Shown: positions 17,371-32,325, numbered from the stretch's first letter. The stretch is DNA of 64,000 bases from Nitrospira sp. CR1.2 (GCA_014055495.1 WIAG01000010.1:26852-90851); one strand, 5' to 3'. Notes: generated by a model from the sequence alone, not told the origin. Numbers and translations are program-made.

Positions 17371-18927
17371 ATGCCCCGTTGGGCCAAGTGGATAAGCGGG
17401 TTGGTGATCGGCGTGATTGCGATCAGCTTGTTCGCCGCGGCAATTGCCGATGAGCCGCTGAAGAAGTATATCGCGGAAAAGGCCAACCCCTCGCTCAAGG
17501 GCTATGCGCTCCATATCGACCAACTCGATCTGCACCCCCTGACCCTGTCGCTCGACCTCACAAACGTGATCCTTACCCAGAACCGCCGTCCTGAGCCGCC
17601 GATGGCGCACATTCCGAAATGGCATGTGGGTCTGCAGTGGGGCGGACTCGTCACCGGCGAACTTGTGAGCGACCATCGTATTGAACGACCAACGGCGCAT
17701 GTGACGCGTCCTCAGGTCAAGGTGAAACTCAAGGACGTGCGCCCGGCCATGTGGCAGGACAACATACGGCAGCTCGTGCCGTTTCGTATCAATTCGGTGG
17801 CGGTCGTACATGCCGAGCTCACGTATTTTGACCATCCCCAAGCCATACCGGTGAAACTCAACGATGTGCACTTCGAAGCCGGCGAGATCAGCAATCGTGG
17901 CGGTGAAGGAGAGAAGTATCCCTCAACAATTGTCGTAGATGCTCACCTTCCGCAGGGTGGCCGTATCAAGGTCGAGGGCCGTGCCAACGTGCTGGCGAAG
18001 CTGTTTCCCGTCTTTAGTGTGGACTTCGAGTTGGACGGTATCTCGCTCGTCGACCTGAGCGGCCTTGCCGGTGGATATAACCTTCACCTGGAGCGGGGAA
18101 CATTGACGGCGAACGGCCGCACCGAATTGGCGCCCTGGAAGCAGGTGGCAGACGTGCGGGACATCCGTTTGGAAGGAGCCAAGGCGGACTACGTGTATCG
18201 CCGGAATCCGAAAGATGAGGCGCGCCGGTCGGAGGCTGCGGCAGTGGCCAAAAAGGCGAAGGACAATCCGTTGTTGGTGGTCAACGTCAAGCGGGGAAAA
18301 ATTTTGGACAGCGAGTTTGGGTTTGTCAATCAAGCGGCCTCACCCGACTATCGCGTCTTTGTCGCGGAGGTGAACGCGGACCTCGATAACTTCAGCAGCA
18401 GGCTGCGCGAATTGCAGGGAGGTGACGCCGTCGTCAAGGTGACGGGCCGATTCATGGGCACGGGCCGCAGCGTCATCGCCTGGACGTTTCGGCCGGAGAA
18501 ACCGGCTCCCGACTTCGATCTCGACATCCAAATCGTCAAAACCGACATGAAGTCGTTCAATAATGTGTTGCGCGCCTATGCGGATGTTGACGTGCATCGC
18601 GGTGACCTCTCGTTCTTCAGCGAACTCTCCATCCTCGAGGGACAGGTCTCCGGATATCTTAAGCCCATCTTTCGGGACGTCGAAGTCTATGATCCTCACG
18701 AGGACAAGGAGAAGGGGTGGAGCAAGCAGTTGTACGAGTCGGTCATCGGCGGCGTCGTGGAACTGCTGAAAGATTCGACCAGCGAACAAGTTGCTGCCGA
18801 TGCGGCGGTGGCCGGGCCGCTTTCCACCCCATCCGTCGACACCTGGCAGGTACTGGGCACGCTGATCCAAAACGCCTTCTTCAAAGCGATTGTACCCGGC
18901 TTGGAACGGGAGTACGGCAAAGCCTGA
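17371..18927 (+). CDS. DUF748 (AsmA-like) domain protein
   Basis: A 518-aa protein with one N-terminal membrane helix (residues ~7-27) and a long periplasmic beta-rich region. The segment P-L-K-K-Y-I-A-E-K-A-N through L-H-P-L-T-L-S-L-D-L-T and the later repeated strands match DUF748/AsmA-like proteins, which are thought to bridge the inner and outer membranes and move lipids. An in-frame ATG at 17314 would add 19 polar residues and is less likely. The gene begins about 90 bp after the MITE-like element. It precedes the hopanoid methylase gene, a plausible but unproven link to outer membrane lipids. Confidence 0.72.
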   Translation: MPRWAKWISGLVIGVIAISLFAAAIADEPLKKYIAEKANPSLKGYALHIDQLDLHPLTLSLDLTNVILTQNRRPEPPMAHIPKWHVGLQWGGLVTGELVSDHRIERPTAHVTRPQVKVKLKDVRPAMWQDNIRQLVPFRINSVAVVHAELTYFDHPQAIPVKLNDVHFEAGEISNRGGEGEKYPSTIVVDAHLPQGGRIKVEGRANVLAKLFPVFSVDFELDGISLVDLSGLAGGYNLHLERGTLTANGRTELAPWKQVADVRDIRLEGAKADYVYRRNPKDEARRSEAAAVAKKAKDNPLLVVNVKRGKILDSEFGFVNQAASPDYRVFVAEVNADLDNFSSRLRELQGGDAVVKVTGRFMGTGRSVIAWTFRPEKPAPDFDLDIQIVKTDMKSFNNVLRAYADVDVHRGDLSFFSELSILEGQVSGYLKPIFRDVEVYDPHEDKEKGWSKQLYESVIGGVVELLKDSTSEQVAADAAVAGPLSTPSVDTWQVLGTLIQNAFFKAIVPGLEREYGKA

Positions 18928-18999
18928 TCTCAGCCGCCGCTGCTCCTGGTCGGGCCACTGGCCTGGCGACGAAGGCCAGAAGACCAAGAGGAGGAGACC

Positions 19000-20586
19000 A
19001 TGCGAGTCCTTGCCGTTCACCCGGGCCCATTGATGTACACCAAGATTTATCTTCGTCTGGAGCCACTCGGACTCGAACTGGTGGCGGAGGGCCTGCGGCG
19101 GGCCGGCCACGAGGTGCGTCTCATCGACCTGCAGGTCGAATCCCAAAGCCAGTATGTGCGCCTGCTGCGCAATTGGTCGCCGGAGCTGATTGCTCTTTCG
19201 TGCAATTACTTAGCAAATGTTCCTGAGGTGATCGATCTCGCCAAACTCACGAAAACCATTCTCCCACAGTGCTGCATTTGCGTGGGCGGCCACAGCGCAT
19301 CCTTCATCGCTCCACAGTTGCTCCGTCACGGGATGGGCGCGATCGATTGCGTCCTCCGGGGGGAAGGGGAGGAGAGTATGCGGATGCTGGTGGATGCGGC
19401 CGCCCAGGATCGCTCGAGCCTCCAGCATGTTCCGGGAATCATGACGCAGGAAGGCGAAGGTCCACCGGCGAAGTTTGTGCATAGTCTGGACGAACTTCAG
19501 CCGGCGAGGGACCTGGTGCGACACCGCCGAAAATACTTCATCGGAGTATTGGATCCCTGTGCGTCGATCGAGTTTGCGAGAGGGTGTCCGTGGGATTGTG
19601 CCTTTTGCAGCGCGTGGACATTTTACGGCCGGAGTTATCGCGCGCGGAGCGTCGATGCGATCGTGGAAGATCTGACACGGATCGAGGAGCCCGCCTGCTT
19701 CATCGTGGACGACGTGGCGTTTATTCAAGCCCAGCAAGGTTGTGCGATCGGCGAGGCTATCGCGTCCAGGGGCATCAATAAACAATATTATCTGGAAACG
19801 CGCGGGGATGTCCTGCTCCGCAATAAAGACGTGTTTCGGTTGTGGACGAGGCTTGGTCTCAAATATATGTTTCTGGGGATCGAGGCGATCGATGAAGAGG
19901 GGTTGGCCACCCATCGCAAACGGATTTCGTTGGGAAGGAATTTCGAAGCGTTGGAATTTGCCAGGACATTAGGGATCACGGTGGCGATCAATCTGATTGC
20001 CGATCCCGATTGGGATCGGGCGCGTTTCGACGTGGTGCGCCAATGGTGCTTGGAGATCCCCGAAATCGTGAACATCAGCGTGAATACGCCCTATCCGGGA
20101 ACGGAAAGCTGGCAGACGGAGACGCGGCCGATTCTCACGCGCGACTACCGCCTGTTCGACATTCAGCATGCCGTCATGCCCACGCGGCTCCCGCTTCCGG
20201 AGTTCTACGAGGAGTTGGTCAAGACCCAGCAGGTGCTGAATACCAAGCACCTCGGCTGGGCGGCTCTCAAGAGCACGGCGAAGATCGCGGCCGGACATCT
20301 GGTGCGAGGACAGACCAATTTTGTGAAGATGCTCTGGAAGTTCAACAGCGTGTATGACCCCCGGCTTCAATTGGCCGACCATATGCAGCCTGTGTATTAC
20401 ATGATGGATCCGCCGGCGAGGATCAAGGGGGTCGGCCACGACAGCGTCATTCCGATTCACCGTCTGAAGAGACGGACGTCACAGCAGTTGGACGAGGAGA
20501 CGGTTCATTTCGTCAATCAGAGCAGCGGGCACGCGATCGCAATCGAGTCAGAAGGTCGCTCTCGGTCGAGGGCAGAGGTTCCCTAA
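19000..20586 (+). CDS. hpnR: B12-binding radical SAM protein, hopanoid C-3 methylase-like (HpnR)
   Basis: A 528-aa class B radical SAM methylase. An N-terminal cobalamin-binding domain (residues ~1-150, starting with M-R-V-L-A-V-H-P-G-P-L-M-Y-T-K) is followed by the radical SAM domain with C196, C200 and C203 (C-P-W-D-C-A-F-C). The N-terminus and the overall arrangement match HpnR, which adds the methyl group at C-3 of hopanoids. The assignment is from recalled family similarity; a related B12-radical SAM enzyme with another substrate is possible. GAGGAGGAG precedes the ATG. No other hopanoid gene lies in the window. Confidence 0.75.
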   Translation: MRVLAVHPGPLMYTKIYLRLEPLGLELVAEGLRRAGHEVRLIDLQVESQSQYVRLLRNWSPELIALSCNYLANVPEVIDLAKLTKTILPQCCICVGGHSASFIAPQLLRHGMGAIDCVLRGEGEESMRMLVDAAAQDRSSLQHVPGIMTQEGEGPPAKFVHSLDELQPARDLVRHRRKYFIGVLDPCASIEFARGCPWDCAFCSAWTFYGRSYRARSVDAIVEDLTRIEEPACFIVDDVAFIQAQQGCAIGEAIASRGINKQYYLETRGDVLLRNKDVFRLWTRLGLKYMFLGIEAIDEEGLATHRKRISLGRNFEALEFARTLGITVAINLIADPDWDRARFDVVRQWCLEIPEIVNISVNTPYPGTESWQTETRPILTRDYRLFDIQHAVMPTRLPLPEFYEELVKTQQVLNTKHLGWAALKSTAKIAAGHLVRGQTNFVKMLWKFNSVYDPRLQLADHMQPVYYMMDPPARIKGVGHDSVIPIHRLKRRTSQQLDEETVHFVNQSSGHAIAIESEGRSRSRAEVP

Positions 20587-20856
20587 GAAGCCACAGTGCA
20601 TCGTGTCAGACCTTATAGGCGAGTCCTTTGACGGCAATGCTGCCTTCTGCTACAGGTGACGCCCGGAACTGTAGCGCCTCTCCACGGGTGAGGCGTGCGC
20701 GGCGGCAGTGCGCGCGACAAGTCCAACATATTCGACCTGCCCCCTCGATACATGCCCGGGCACTACCCTTGCTCTTTTCAATGAGAAGACCTCTTAGAGG
20801 CTGAGTCTCTGTCACAGGGAGATCACCTCAAACCCTTCTTTACCCAGGGGTGCGCT

Positions 20857-21981
20857 ATGGCGACTGAACAGAAGCCAGGAGACAGCGGTAAGCTCACGCT
20901 GAGTGTCATCAAAGCGGACATCGGTGGGTTTGTCGGCCATTCGGCGATCCACCCTGCATTATTGGATTGCGCGAACGAGAGGCTGGCCACAGCCAAGAAC
21001 GGCGGGTTGCTGATCGATGCTCATGTGTCGGCCTGCGGGGATGATTTGCAGCTGATCATGACGCATCGCCAAGGCGTGGACCACGAACCGATCCATCGTT
21101 TAGCCTGGGAGACGTTTTTAGCGGGCACGGAGGTCGCGAAGGACCTGCATCTCTACGGTGCCGGGCAGGATCTGCTGGCCGACGCGTTCAGCGGGAATGT
21201 GCGGGGGCAGGGCCCAGGCGTGGCCGAGATGGAGTTTGTGGAGCGGAAATCCGACCCGGTGCTGATTTTCATGGCGGATAAAACGTCCGCCGGGGCTTGG
21301 AATCTCCCGCTGTATAAGATGTTTGCGGACCCGTTCACGACTGCCGGTCTGGTGATCGCGCCGACGCTGCATCAGGGGTTCCGCTTCGAGGTCCACGACA
21401 TTTACAAACACAAAAAGATCACGTTCGATTGTCCGGAAGAATTGTATGATCTGTTGGTGTTTATCGGGTCGCCCGGCAAGTATACGGTCAAAGCTGTGTA
21501 TTCCAGGGCGGACGGCACCATTGCCGCCTCCACGTCCACCGAGCGGCTTTCCTTGATCGCGGGCAAATATGTCGGCAAGGATGATCCGGTGATGATCGTG
21601 CGTGCACAGCAAAACTTCCCGGCGGTGGGAGAGGTCCTGGACCCGTTCCGGTATCCCTGGATCATTGAGGGGTGGATGCGGGGCTCGCACTATGGCCCGC
21701 TCATGCCGGTCTCGGTGAAACAGGCGACACCGACCCGGTTCGACGGCCCTCCGCGTGTGGCCTGTCTAGGGTTTCAACTCGCCAACGGTCGATTGATCGG
21801 GCCGAGAGACATGTTCGACGATCCGTCCTATGACGAAGCGCGGAGGGATGCGAATCGGATCGCCGATGTGTTGCGTCTCCATGGCCCCTTCGAGCCGCAT
21901 CGATTGCCGTTGGAGGATATGGAGTATACGACCATGCCGCAGATTATGAAGAAACTCGAAGGACGCTGGGGGCCACTGTAA
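20857..21981 (+). CDS. fbp: Fructose-1,6-bisphosphatase, archaeal type (bifunctional aldolase/phosphatase)
   Basis: A 374-aa member of the type V FBPase (FBPA/P) family. The N-terminus K-L-T-L-S-V-I-K-A-D-I-G-G-F-V-G-H-S with the metal-binding D and H, the C-G-D-D-L segment, and K-A-D-K-T-type loop (M-A-D-K-T-S-A-G-A-W-N) are family landmarks. The enzyme joins triose phosphates and removes the 1-phosphate, making fructose 6-phosphate irreversibly. This fits gluconeogenesis in an autotroph. The length is normal for the family. The 270 bp upstream contain no clear gene. Confidence 0.9.
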   Translation: MATEQKPGDSGKLTLSVIKADIGGFVGHSAIHPALLDCANERLATAKNGGLLIDAHVSACGDDLQLIMTHRQGVDHEPIHRLAWETFLAGTEVAKDLHLYGAGQDLLADAFSGNVRGQGPGVAEMEFVERKSDPVLIFMADKTSAGAWNLPLYKMFADPFTTAGLVIAPTLHQGFRFEVHDIYKHKKITFDCPEELYDLLVFIGSPGKYTVKAVYSRADGTIAASTSTERLSLIAGKYVGKDDPVMIVRAQQNFPAVGEVLDPFRYPWIIEGWMRGSHYGPLMPVSVKQATPTRFDGPPRVACLGFQLANGRLIGPRDMFDDPSYDEARRDANRIADVLRLHGPFEPHRLPLEDMEYTTMPQIMKKLEGRWGPL

Positions 21982-22004
21982 GTCTCATCCTTCGAGGCAT
22001 CACG

Positions 22005-22295
22005 ATGGCCCAGATCGATCAACAGGCGGTGGCGCTGGAGTGGCAGGCGAGGGGCTTCAGTTGTGATCTTTGGGTTGATCCGCCCGGGCAAGTATGGGAG
22101 GATTACTGCCACGCGACCGACGAGTTGGTCATGCCGGTCGTCGGCCGGCTGGAACTGGAATTCGAAGGGCGGCGTGTGCGGCCCGCTCCCGGAGAGGCCA
22201 TCCTGATTCCGGCCGGTGTGTTCCATACCGTCAGAAACATCGGCGGGACGACTGCTCAGTGGCTCTACGGGTATAAGCGGATGCAGACAGGCTGA
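22005..22295 (+). CDS. Cupin domain protein
   Basis: A 96-aa single-domain cupin. Motif 1 is degenerate (D-E-L-V-M-P-V-V-x-G-x-L-E-L-E-F-x-G) and motif 2 is clear (P-G-E-A-I-L-I-P-A-G-V-F-H-T-V-R-N). The second-motif histidine is present. It starts 24 bp after fbp in the same direction, probably in the same transcript. The metal and substrate are unknown. Confidence 0.8.
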   Translation: MAQIDQQAVALEWQARGFSCDLWVDPPGQVWEDYCHATDELVMPVVGRLELEFEGRRVRPAPGEAILIPAGVFHTVRNIGGTTAQWLYGYKRMQTG

Positions 22296-22324
22296 TGGAC
22301 TGACTCACGGAGGGAGAGGAGCCG

Positions 22325-22735
22325 ATGCCGACAACGACGCAGTTTGTGGTGAGTGGACAGAGCAAGCCAGGGGTGCTGGCAGAGGTGGCGGCCGTGCTCG
22401 GCGCTGCCGGGGTCAACATCAAAGCCTTTTCCGCGCCTGAAGTCACGGGGCCCGGCAAACTGCGATTGATTGTCGCGGACGTCGATGCCGCGCGGATCGC
22501 CCTGAGAAAATCCAAGATCAAATTTCGCGAAGAGACCGCCTTGATTCTGAGCCTGGAAAATAAGCCCGGCGCCTTGAAACAGGTCGCCGATTCGCTGACC
22601 AGGGCCCGCATTAACGTGAAGTGCGGCTATTGTACGCCTTCTCGGGAAGGCAAACGCGCCATCGTCGTCTTGACGGTGTCGAATACAACGAAAGCCCTCG
22701 GGGTGTTGCGCACCCATTCACTCGACGAATTTTGA
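22325..22735 (+). CDS. Tandem ACT domain protein
   Basis: A 136-aa protein with two ACT-like repeats: residues ~5-65 (S-x-K-P-G-V-L-A-E-V-A-A-V-L-G-A-A-G-V-N-I-K) and ~70-130 (E-N-K-P-G-A-L-K-Q-V-A-D-S-L-T-R-A-R-I-N-V-K). ACT domains bind amino acids or other small ligands. Stand-alone pairs of this kind occur as regulators or enzyme partners. AGGGAGAGGAG precedes the ATG. It is probably co-transcribed with the cupin gene. Confidence 0.85.
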   Translation: MPTTTQFVVSGQSKPGVLAEVAAVLGAAGVNIKAFSAPEVTGPGKLRLIVADVDAARIALRKSKIKFREETALILSLENKPGALKQVADSLTRARINVKCGYCTPSREGKRAIVVLTVSNTTKALGVLRTHSLDEF

Positions 22736-22743
22736 TCTCCTCC

Positions 22744-23451
22744 ATGCAGAGGGAGAAGCAGACCGGCACCTGTGGCCTCCTTCTCCCTCTTTGCCTTCTG
22801 ATTCTGACCTCATGGCTGAACGGGTGCTCGGGCTGGGCGCCGGTCCGTCCTGTCTATCCACCGGGCTACCCGGTCGGTTTTGTCGAACGGGGCAGCGCCT
22901 CATGGTATGGCCCTGGTTTTCACGGCAATCGCACGGCGAACGGGGAAGTCTACGACATGCACAAACTGACGGCGGCGCACCGGACCTTACCCTTGGGATC
23001 GGTGGCCGTGGTGCGATCACTGACCACCGGCCGACAGGTCACCGTTCGGATCAATGATCGCGGCCCCTTTGCCCGCGGACGCATTCTCGACCTCTCCCTG
23101 GCCGGCGCACAGGCGGTGGGCATGGTCGGGCGCGGTACCGACGACATCGAATTGCGAGTCGTCAGCTACCAGGGACGGGGAGGAGAGATGGGCGTACTCC
23201 AGGTACAGGTCGGCTCCTTTGCCGATCCTGCGAACGCGTCTGCGCTGGTAGAACGCCTACGCGGCGTCTACCCGGGTACTCGTGCGGTGGCGGTGGAGCT
23301 ACCGGAGGGACGCCGCTACCGAGTGTATGCCGGACAGTTTCAGACGGAAGCGGCGGCAGAGCAGGCGGCCGCGCACCTGAGGCGGGCGCTGGATACCGAT
23401 CCGTTTATTGTGCGAGACGACGGCGCGGGGGGCTCCGTGGAAAACCCTTAG
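22744..23451 (+). CDS. rlpA: RlpA-family septal lipoprotein with SPOR domain
   Basis: A 235-aa lipoprotein. The signal peptide ends in L-N-G-C (lipobox). Residues ~45-130 form the double-psi beta-barrel: R-G-x-A-S-W-Y-G-P-G-F-H-G-N-x-T-A-N-G-E, then T-V-R-I-N-D-R-G-P-F with the catalytic-type D and H residues. The C-terminal ~75 residues form a SPOR domain (V-Q-V-G-S-F-x-x-x-x-N-A). RlpA cleaves denuded peptidoglycan at septa in some bacteria. The ATG at 22744 lies 8 bp after the ACT gene stop codon. Confidence 0.9.
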   Translation: MQREKQTGTCGLLLPLCLLILTSWLNGCSGWAPVRPVYPPGYPVGFVERGSASWYGPGFHGNRTANGEVYDMHKLTAAHRTLPLGSVAVVRSLTTGRQVTVRINDRGPFARGRILDLSLAGAQAVGMVGRGTDDIELRVVSYQGRGGEMGVLQVQVGSFADPANASALVERLRGVYPGTRAVAVELPEGRRYRVYAGQFQTEAAAEQAAAHLRRALDTDPFIVRDDGAGGSVENP

Positions 23452-23630
23452 CCTGACAGACCATGGTCGTGACGAGAAATTATTGATATTCTGATCGTTT
23501 CGCAGTAGGTAGGGAATTCTGGTAACGCTTGATGCGCCTGCCTGCCTGTGCTAATGGTAGTACGCGATGGATGAAAGTGACCCGAGAGGACCAATTCTGG
23601 TCGTCTTCTCACGACATGCGGTCAGTCTTG

Positions 23631-23656
23631 CAGTTCGACCCCTGCGCGTCGAACTG
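23631..23656 (+). other. Perfect hairpin upstream of the CNNM/CorC gene
   Basis: CAGTTCGAC (23631-23639) and GTCGAACTG (23648-23656) are perfect complements around an 8-nt loop. There is no T-run afterwards, so it is not a standard terminator. It lies about 60 bp before the next start codon. It could be an operator or a leader structure. Confidence 0.4.
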
Positions 23657-23718
23657 ATCCAAGGTCTTGACCTTCACACACACAATCTGGTTTGGATTCT
23701 TTAACTTCGATAGGTCTT

Positions 23719-28912
<5,194 letters not shown>

Positions 28913-28913
<1 letters not shown>

Positions 28914-29866
28914 TATCGGCCGGGGTGTAAAGGGTCATCACTTTCGAAAAAGAAATCACCGAGTCCGCGGGGCAAGGCCTGATCGCCCAACGCACGCTTT
29001 CGTTTGCGGGACTGGGTCGGCAGATCGAGCGCTTCTTCCCCCAACACCTTGATGAGCGATTCCCTCCAGGCGGCATCGGCGGCCAACGGGTGGGCCGGGT
29101 CCTGGGCGCATCGTTTGAGCGCATATTGCAGCAGGTGAATGCCGTCGCGTACGGAGTATTCGAGGCTGAGTTGATGCGCCTCCTGCAGGAACTCCACCGT
29201 CAACGCCAGCATGTCGGCGGGAGCGAAGGGTAGGTGATACCGCAGAATCGCGAGCTCATCTTCGCGAGTAGGAAAGCCCATGCCGAGCGTCGGTTGGAGC
29301 CGCGAGAGGATATAGTCGGGCACCTCATACGTCGAGGCATCTTCGTTCATCGTGACACAACAGCGGAAGTCGGCATGCGCTTTGATGAGCAGGCCCGCGA
29401 TGATCGATTCCACGCAGCGCCGGTGATCCAACAGCGGAGCCAGGGAGGCCCAGCTTTTTTCGTTCATCCGGTTGCCTTCGTCGAGGACGCAGATGCTTCC
29501 GGTCAGTACCGCAGTGACCAGGGGTGACGCGTGATAACTGATCGTGCCGGATTCCGCCAGGACGGGCGTGATCAACAGGTCTTCCGGGCGGGTGTCCGCC
29601 GTGCATTGAAAGACATAGAGGTCTTGCTTCCGTTCGCGGGCTCCGGCCATGGCCAGCGTGGTTTTGCCGATGCCCGGTTGCCCCGTGATCCGAGGTGAGA
29701 GGGGGAGATCGCGGTCGTCGATCACGAGCCAGCAGGCCAGCAGCTGCTTGAGAATTTCCCGGTTGCCGATCCACTCCTGGCCCATGGTCATCGGTTGCGC
29801 CAGGTGCAGCGAGATGCCTTCGATGGAAATGGAGCGCGCGGCGGCCTGATGCGGGCTGGATGACAT
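28913..29866 (-). CDS. MoxR-family AAA+ ATPase
   Basis: A 317-aa AAA+ ATPase. Walker A is G-Q-P-G-I-G-K-T (62-69) and Walker B is I-C-V-L-D-E (125-130), followed by G-N-R-M-N. A sensor-1-like region (C-C-V-T-M-N-E-D) and the R-L-Q-P segment follow, as in MoxR/RavA-type chaperone ATPases. The start at 29866 is chosen because the in-frame upstream extension (to 30091) is low-complexity and lacks family resemblance. MoxR proteins usually remodel a partner, often a VWA-domain protein; here the coupled partner is the 628-aa unknown protein. Confidence 0.82.
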
Positions 29867-30103
29867 AGTCTTTCGTGCCGATGATTGGATAGAATGGGCG
29901 GAACGGAAATCGTGGGCGAACCGTAGCACAGGGGCAGGGAAGGGGTCAAACGCCTTGCCGACCCATTTCACTTTGACTTTCGCTGCCTTGGACCGTATCC
30001 TACCCACTTTCGCAAGCGGCGAATCGGGAGCGGATGCAGCAACACGAGTCTCCCTCAGGGAATCGACCACCGTCCATCTAGATGGCCGCAACGAAGGAGC
30101 GAG

Positions 30104-30796
30104 ATGATGACTGAGCGAGGCGGATCGATGAAACAGGCAGCAGTAGGGTCCCTTGGGCTACTGGTACTGTGCAGCGTGGGGTTGAGCGGTTGTGTGATGT
30201 CGGAAAAATATGAAGCGGAGAAGGCGCGTAGTCTGAACTTCCAGCGTCTTCTGGCGCAGGAAGAAAAGCGCAGCGCGGAGCTGGATAGCGAAGTCAAACG
30301 CAGCAAACGCGAGTTGGGTGAATATGAGGCCCGCAATCGTGAACTCAGCGCCCAGGTAGAAGCGGTCCGTCAGCAGGCGGCGCAGATCCAGGAAGAAGCA
30401 CAGGCCATGAAAGAGGCGAGCCTGCTTGAGAAACGGGCACAAGAGGACATGAAGCGCCTGACGACCATCCCCTCGAAAGCCAAGAAAGCCGCGCCGAAGA
30501 AGGATTTTGCGGCGGCTGTCGACGAAGCCCTGAAGGCCGAGGTGCCGACCGACCTGAGCCTCGAGCCGGCCAAGGAGTCGGCGAAAGACCTGCTGGGGCA
30601 CGCGGAGACGGCGTTGGACTCTGCCGGGGAAGCCGCGGCCTCTCTAGGAGGCACCACGCATACGGTGCGTCCGGGAGAAACGCTCTACCGCATCGGGCAA
30701 AAGTATCACGTCGGGTTGGATCAGCTGCGTAAGTGGAACAACATGACCAACAACACCGTCGTCGTCGGACAAAAGTTGATCGTGAGTCAGCCGTAG
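30104..30796 (+). CDS. LysM domain lipoprotein with coiled-coil
   Basis: A 230-aa protein. The signal peptide ends in L-S-G-C. Residues ~40-115 form a charged coiled-coil (E/K/R/Q-rich). A flexible Ala/Lys-rich linker follows, and residues ~186-229 are a LysM domain ([16 protein letters not shown], ending V-V-G-Q-K-L). LysM binds peptidoglycan, so this is a likely outer-membrane or periplasmic tether. AAGGAG precedes the ATG at 30104; an ATG at 30128 with GAGG is an alternative. It ends 32 bp before trpE. Confidence 0.83.
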   Translation: MMTERGGSMKQAAVGSLGLLVLCSVGLSGCVMSEKYEAEKARSLNFQRLLAQEEKRSAELDSEVKRSKRELGEYEARNRELSAQVEAVRQQAAQIQEEAQAMKEASLLEKRAQEDMKRLTTIPSKAKKAAPKKDFAAAVDEALKAEVPTDLSLEPAKESAKDLLGHAETALDSAGEAAASLGGTTHTVRPGETLYRIGQKYHVGLDQLRKWNNMTNNTVVVGQKLIVSQP

Positions 30797-30828
30797 CCGG
30801 ACGGTCTCGTCCTATCGGTCGTTTTTGT

Positions 30829-32325
30829 ATGGCGAAGCAGCACTATTCATTGACCCTCGAGGAGTTTCGGACCCTGGCCGCACAAGGGAATCTGATTCCG
30901 TTGTACCGGGAGATCCTGGCGGACTATGAGACGCCTGTGTCGGCGTTCGCCAAGATCGACCACGGAGCGACCGCCTATCTGCTGGAGAGTGTCGCCGGCG
31001 GAGAGAATTGGGCCCGCTATTCCTTTCTTGGAAGCGGCTCCTCGGCTGTGATCCACGAAGAACAGGGCGATCTGGTGTTGACCCGCGGCAAGAAACGTCT
31101 GCGCATTCAGAGCCGGGGAAACCCACTGGAGCGACTCCGTGAATTGATGGACGAGTACCGGCCGGTGACCGTGCCGGGCTTGCCGCGTTTTGTCGGCGGC
31201 GCCGTGGGGTACGTGAGCTATGACATGGTGCGAACCTTCGAGGAGTTGCCGTCTCTTCGCAAAGACAGCCTGGGGCTGCCGGACTTCGCCTTCTTGCTGA
31301 CCGATACCCTGCTGATTTTCGATAACGTTTCGCAGAAGATCAAGGTCGTCGCCAATGCCTATCTGGAATCCACGAAAGATCGTGACATTCGCGAGGCTTA
31401 TCGGCACGCGACGGCGCGGATTGAAAAGATGATCGCCCGCCTGAAACGGCCCGTGCGGCAGCCACGTCAGCAGCGGCGTCGCAAGCCGATCACGTTCACG
31501 TCCAACATGAACAAGGCTGACTTCGAGAAGATGGTCGTGGCGACCAAGGAATATATCCGCGCGGGTGACATCGTGCAGGCCGTGCTGTCTCAGCGTTGGG
31601 AAACGCAGATTCATACGACACCGTTTCAGCTCTACCGCGCCCTGCGCGTCATCAACCCTTCGCCCTACATGTATTATCTGCGCGTCGGGGGCGTGGAACT
31701 GGTAGGCTCCTCACCGGAGACGCTGGTGCGTTGTGAAGACGGGCAGATCTCGTTGCGGCCCATTGCGGGGACGCGTCGTCGCGGGAAGACGCCGGAAGAG
31801 GATCAGGAACTCGCGCGGAATCTCTTGGCGGATGAAAAAGAACGCGCCGAACATGTGATGCTGGTGGATCTGGGACGCAACGACGTGGGGCGTGTGGCCT
31901 CTCGCGGATCGGTGAAGGTGGATTCGTTGATGCAGGTGGAACGCTATTCCCACGTCATGCACATCGTCTCCCAAGTGACGGGACAGTTGGAAAAGGGAAA
32001 ATCGGTGTACGATGTCACGCGTGCGTGTTTCCCCGCCGGGACTGTCTCGGGGGCGCCGAAGATCCGGGCCATGGAGATCATCGAGGAGTTGGAGCCGACG
32101 CGGCGCGGTCCCTATGCCGGGGCAGTGGGGTATTTCGGTTTCTCCGGCAATATGGACATGTGCATCAATATCCGGACCGTGGTGATCAAGGGGCGGCAGG
32201 CTTATATCCAGGCCGGCGCGGGCATCGTGGCCGACTCCGTACCCGAACATGAGTATGAGGAAACCTGCAATAAGGCGCGCGCGATGATGAAGGCCATCGA
32301 ACTCGCCGAGCAGGGACTGGAATGA
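30829..32325 (+). CDS. trpE: Anthranilate synthase component I
   Basis: A 498-aa TrpE that converts chorismate to anthranilate with TrpG. The tryptophan feedback site L-L-E-S is near residue 50. The catalytic core includes S-S-P-E-T-L-V, P-I-A-G-T-R-R-R-G, E-R-A-E-H-V-M-L-V-D-L-G-R-N-D and the C-terminal G-A-G-I-V-A-D-S-V-P-x-x-E-Y-E-E-T. The length is normal. The ATG at 30829 matches the family N-terminus. It begins the complete trp cluster, and no attenuator was seen upstream. Confidence 0.95.
   Translation: MAKQHYSLTLEEFRTLAAQGNLIPLYREILADYETPVSAFAKIDHGATAYLLESVAGGENWARYSFLGSGSSAVIHEEQGDLVLTRGKKRLRIQSRGNPLERLRELMDEYRPVTVPGLPRFVGGAVGYVSYDMVRTFEELPSLRKDSLGLPDFAFLLTDTLLIFDNVSQKIKVVANAYLESTKDRDIREAYRHATARIEKMIARLKRPVRQPRQQRRRKPITFTSNMNKADFEKMVVATKEYIRAGDIVQAVLSQRWETQIHTTPFQLYRALRVINPSPYMYYLRVGGVELVGSSPETLVRCEDGQISLRPIAGTRRRGKTPEEDQELARNLLADEKERAEHVMLVDLGRNDVGRVASRGSVKVDSLMQVERYSHVMHIVSQVTGQLEKGKSVYDVTRACFPAGTVSGAPKIRAMEIIEELEPTRRGPYAGAVGYFGFSGNMDMCINIRTVVIKGRQAYIQAGAGIVADSVPEHEYEETCNKARAMMKAIELAEQGLE

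Noticed and set aside
20606..20815. A 69-codon minus-strand frame with four cysteines upstream of fbp
   Set aside because: The composition is plausible (A-C-I-E-G-A-G-R-I-C-W-T-C), but it starts at GTG with no ribosome site and has lower third-position GC than its neighbours. Conservation would be needed to accept it.
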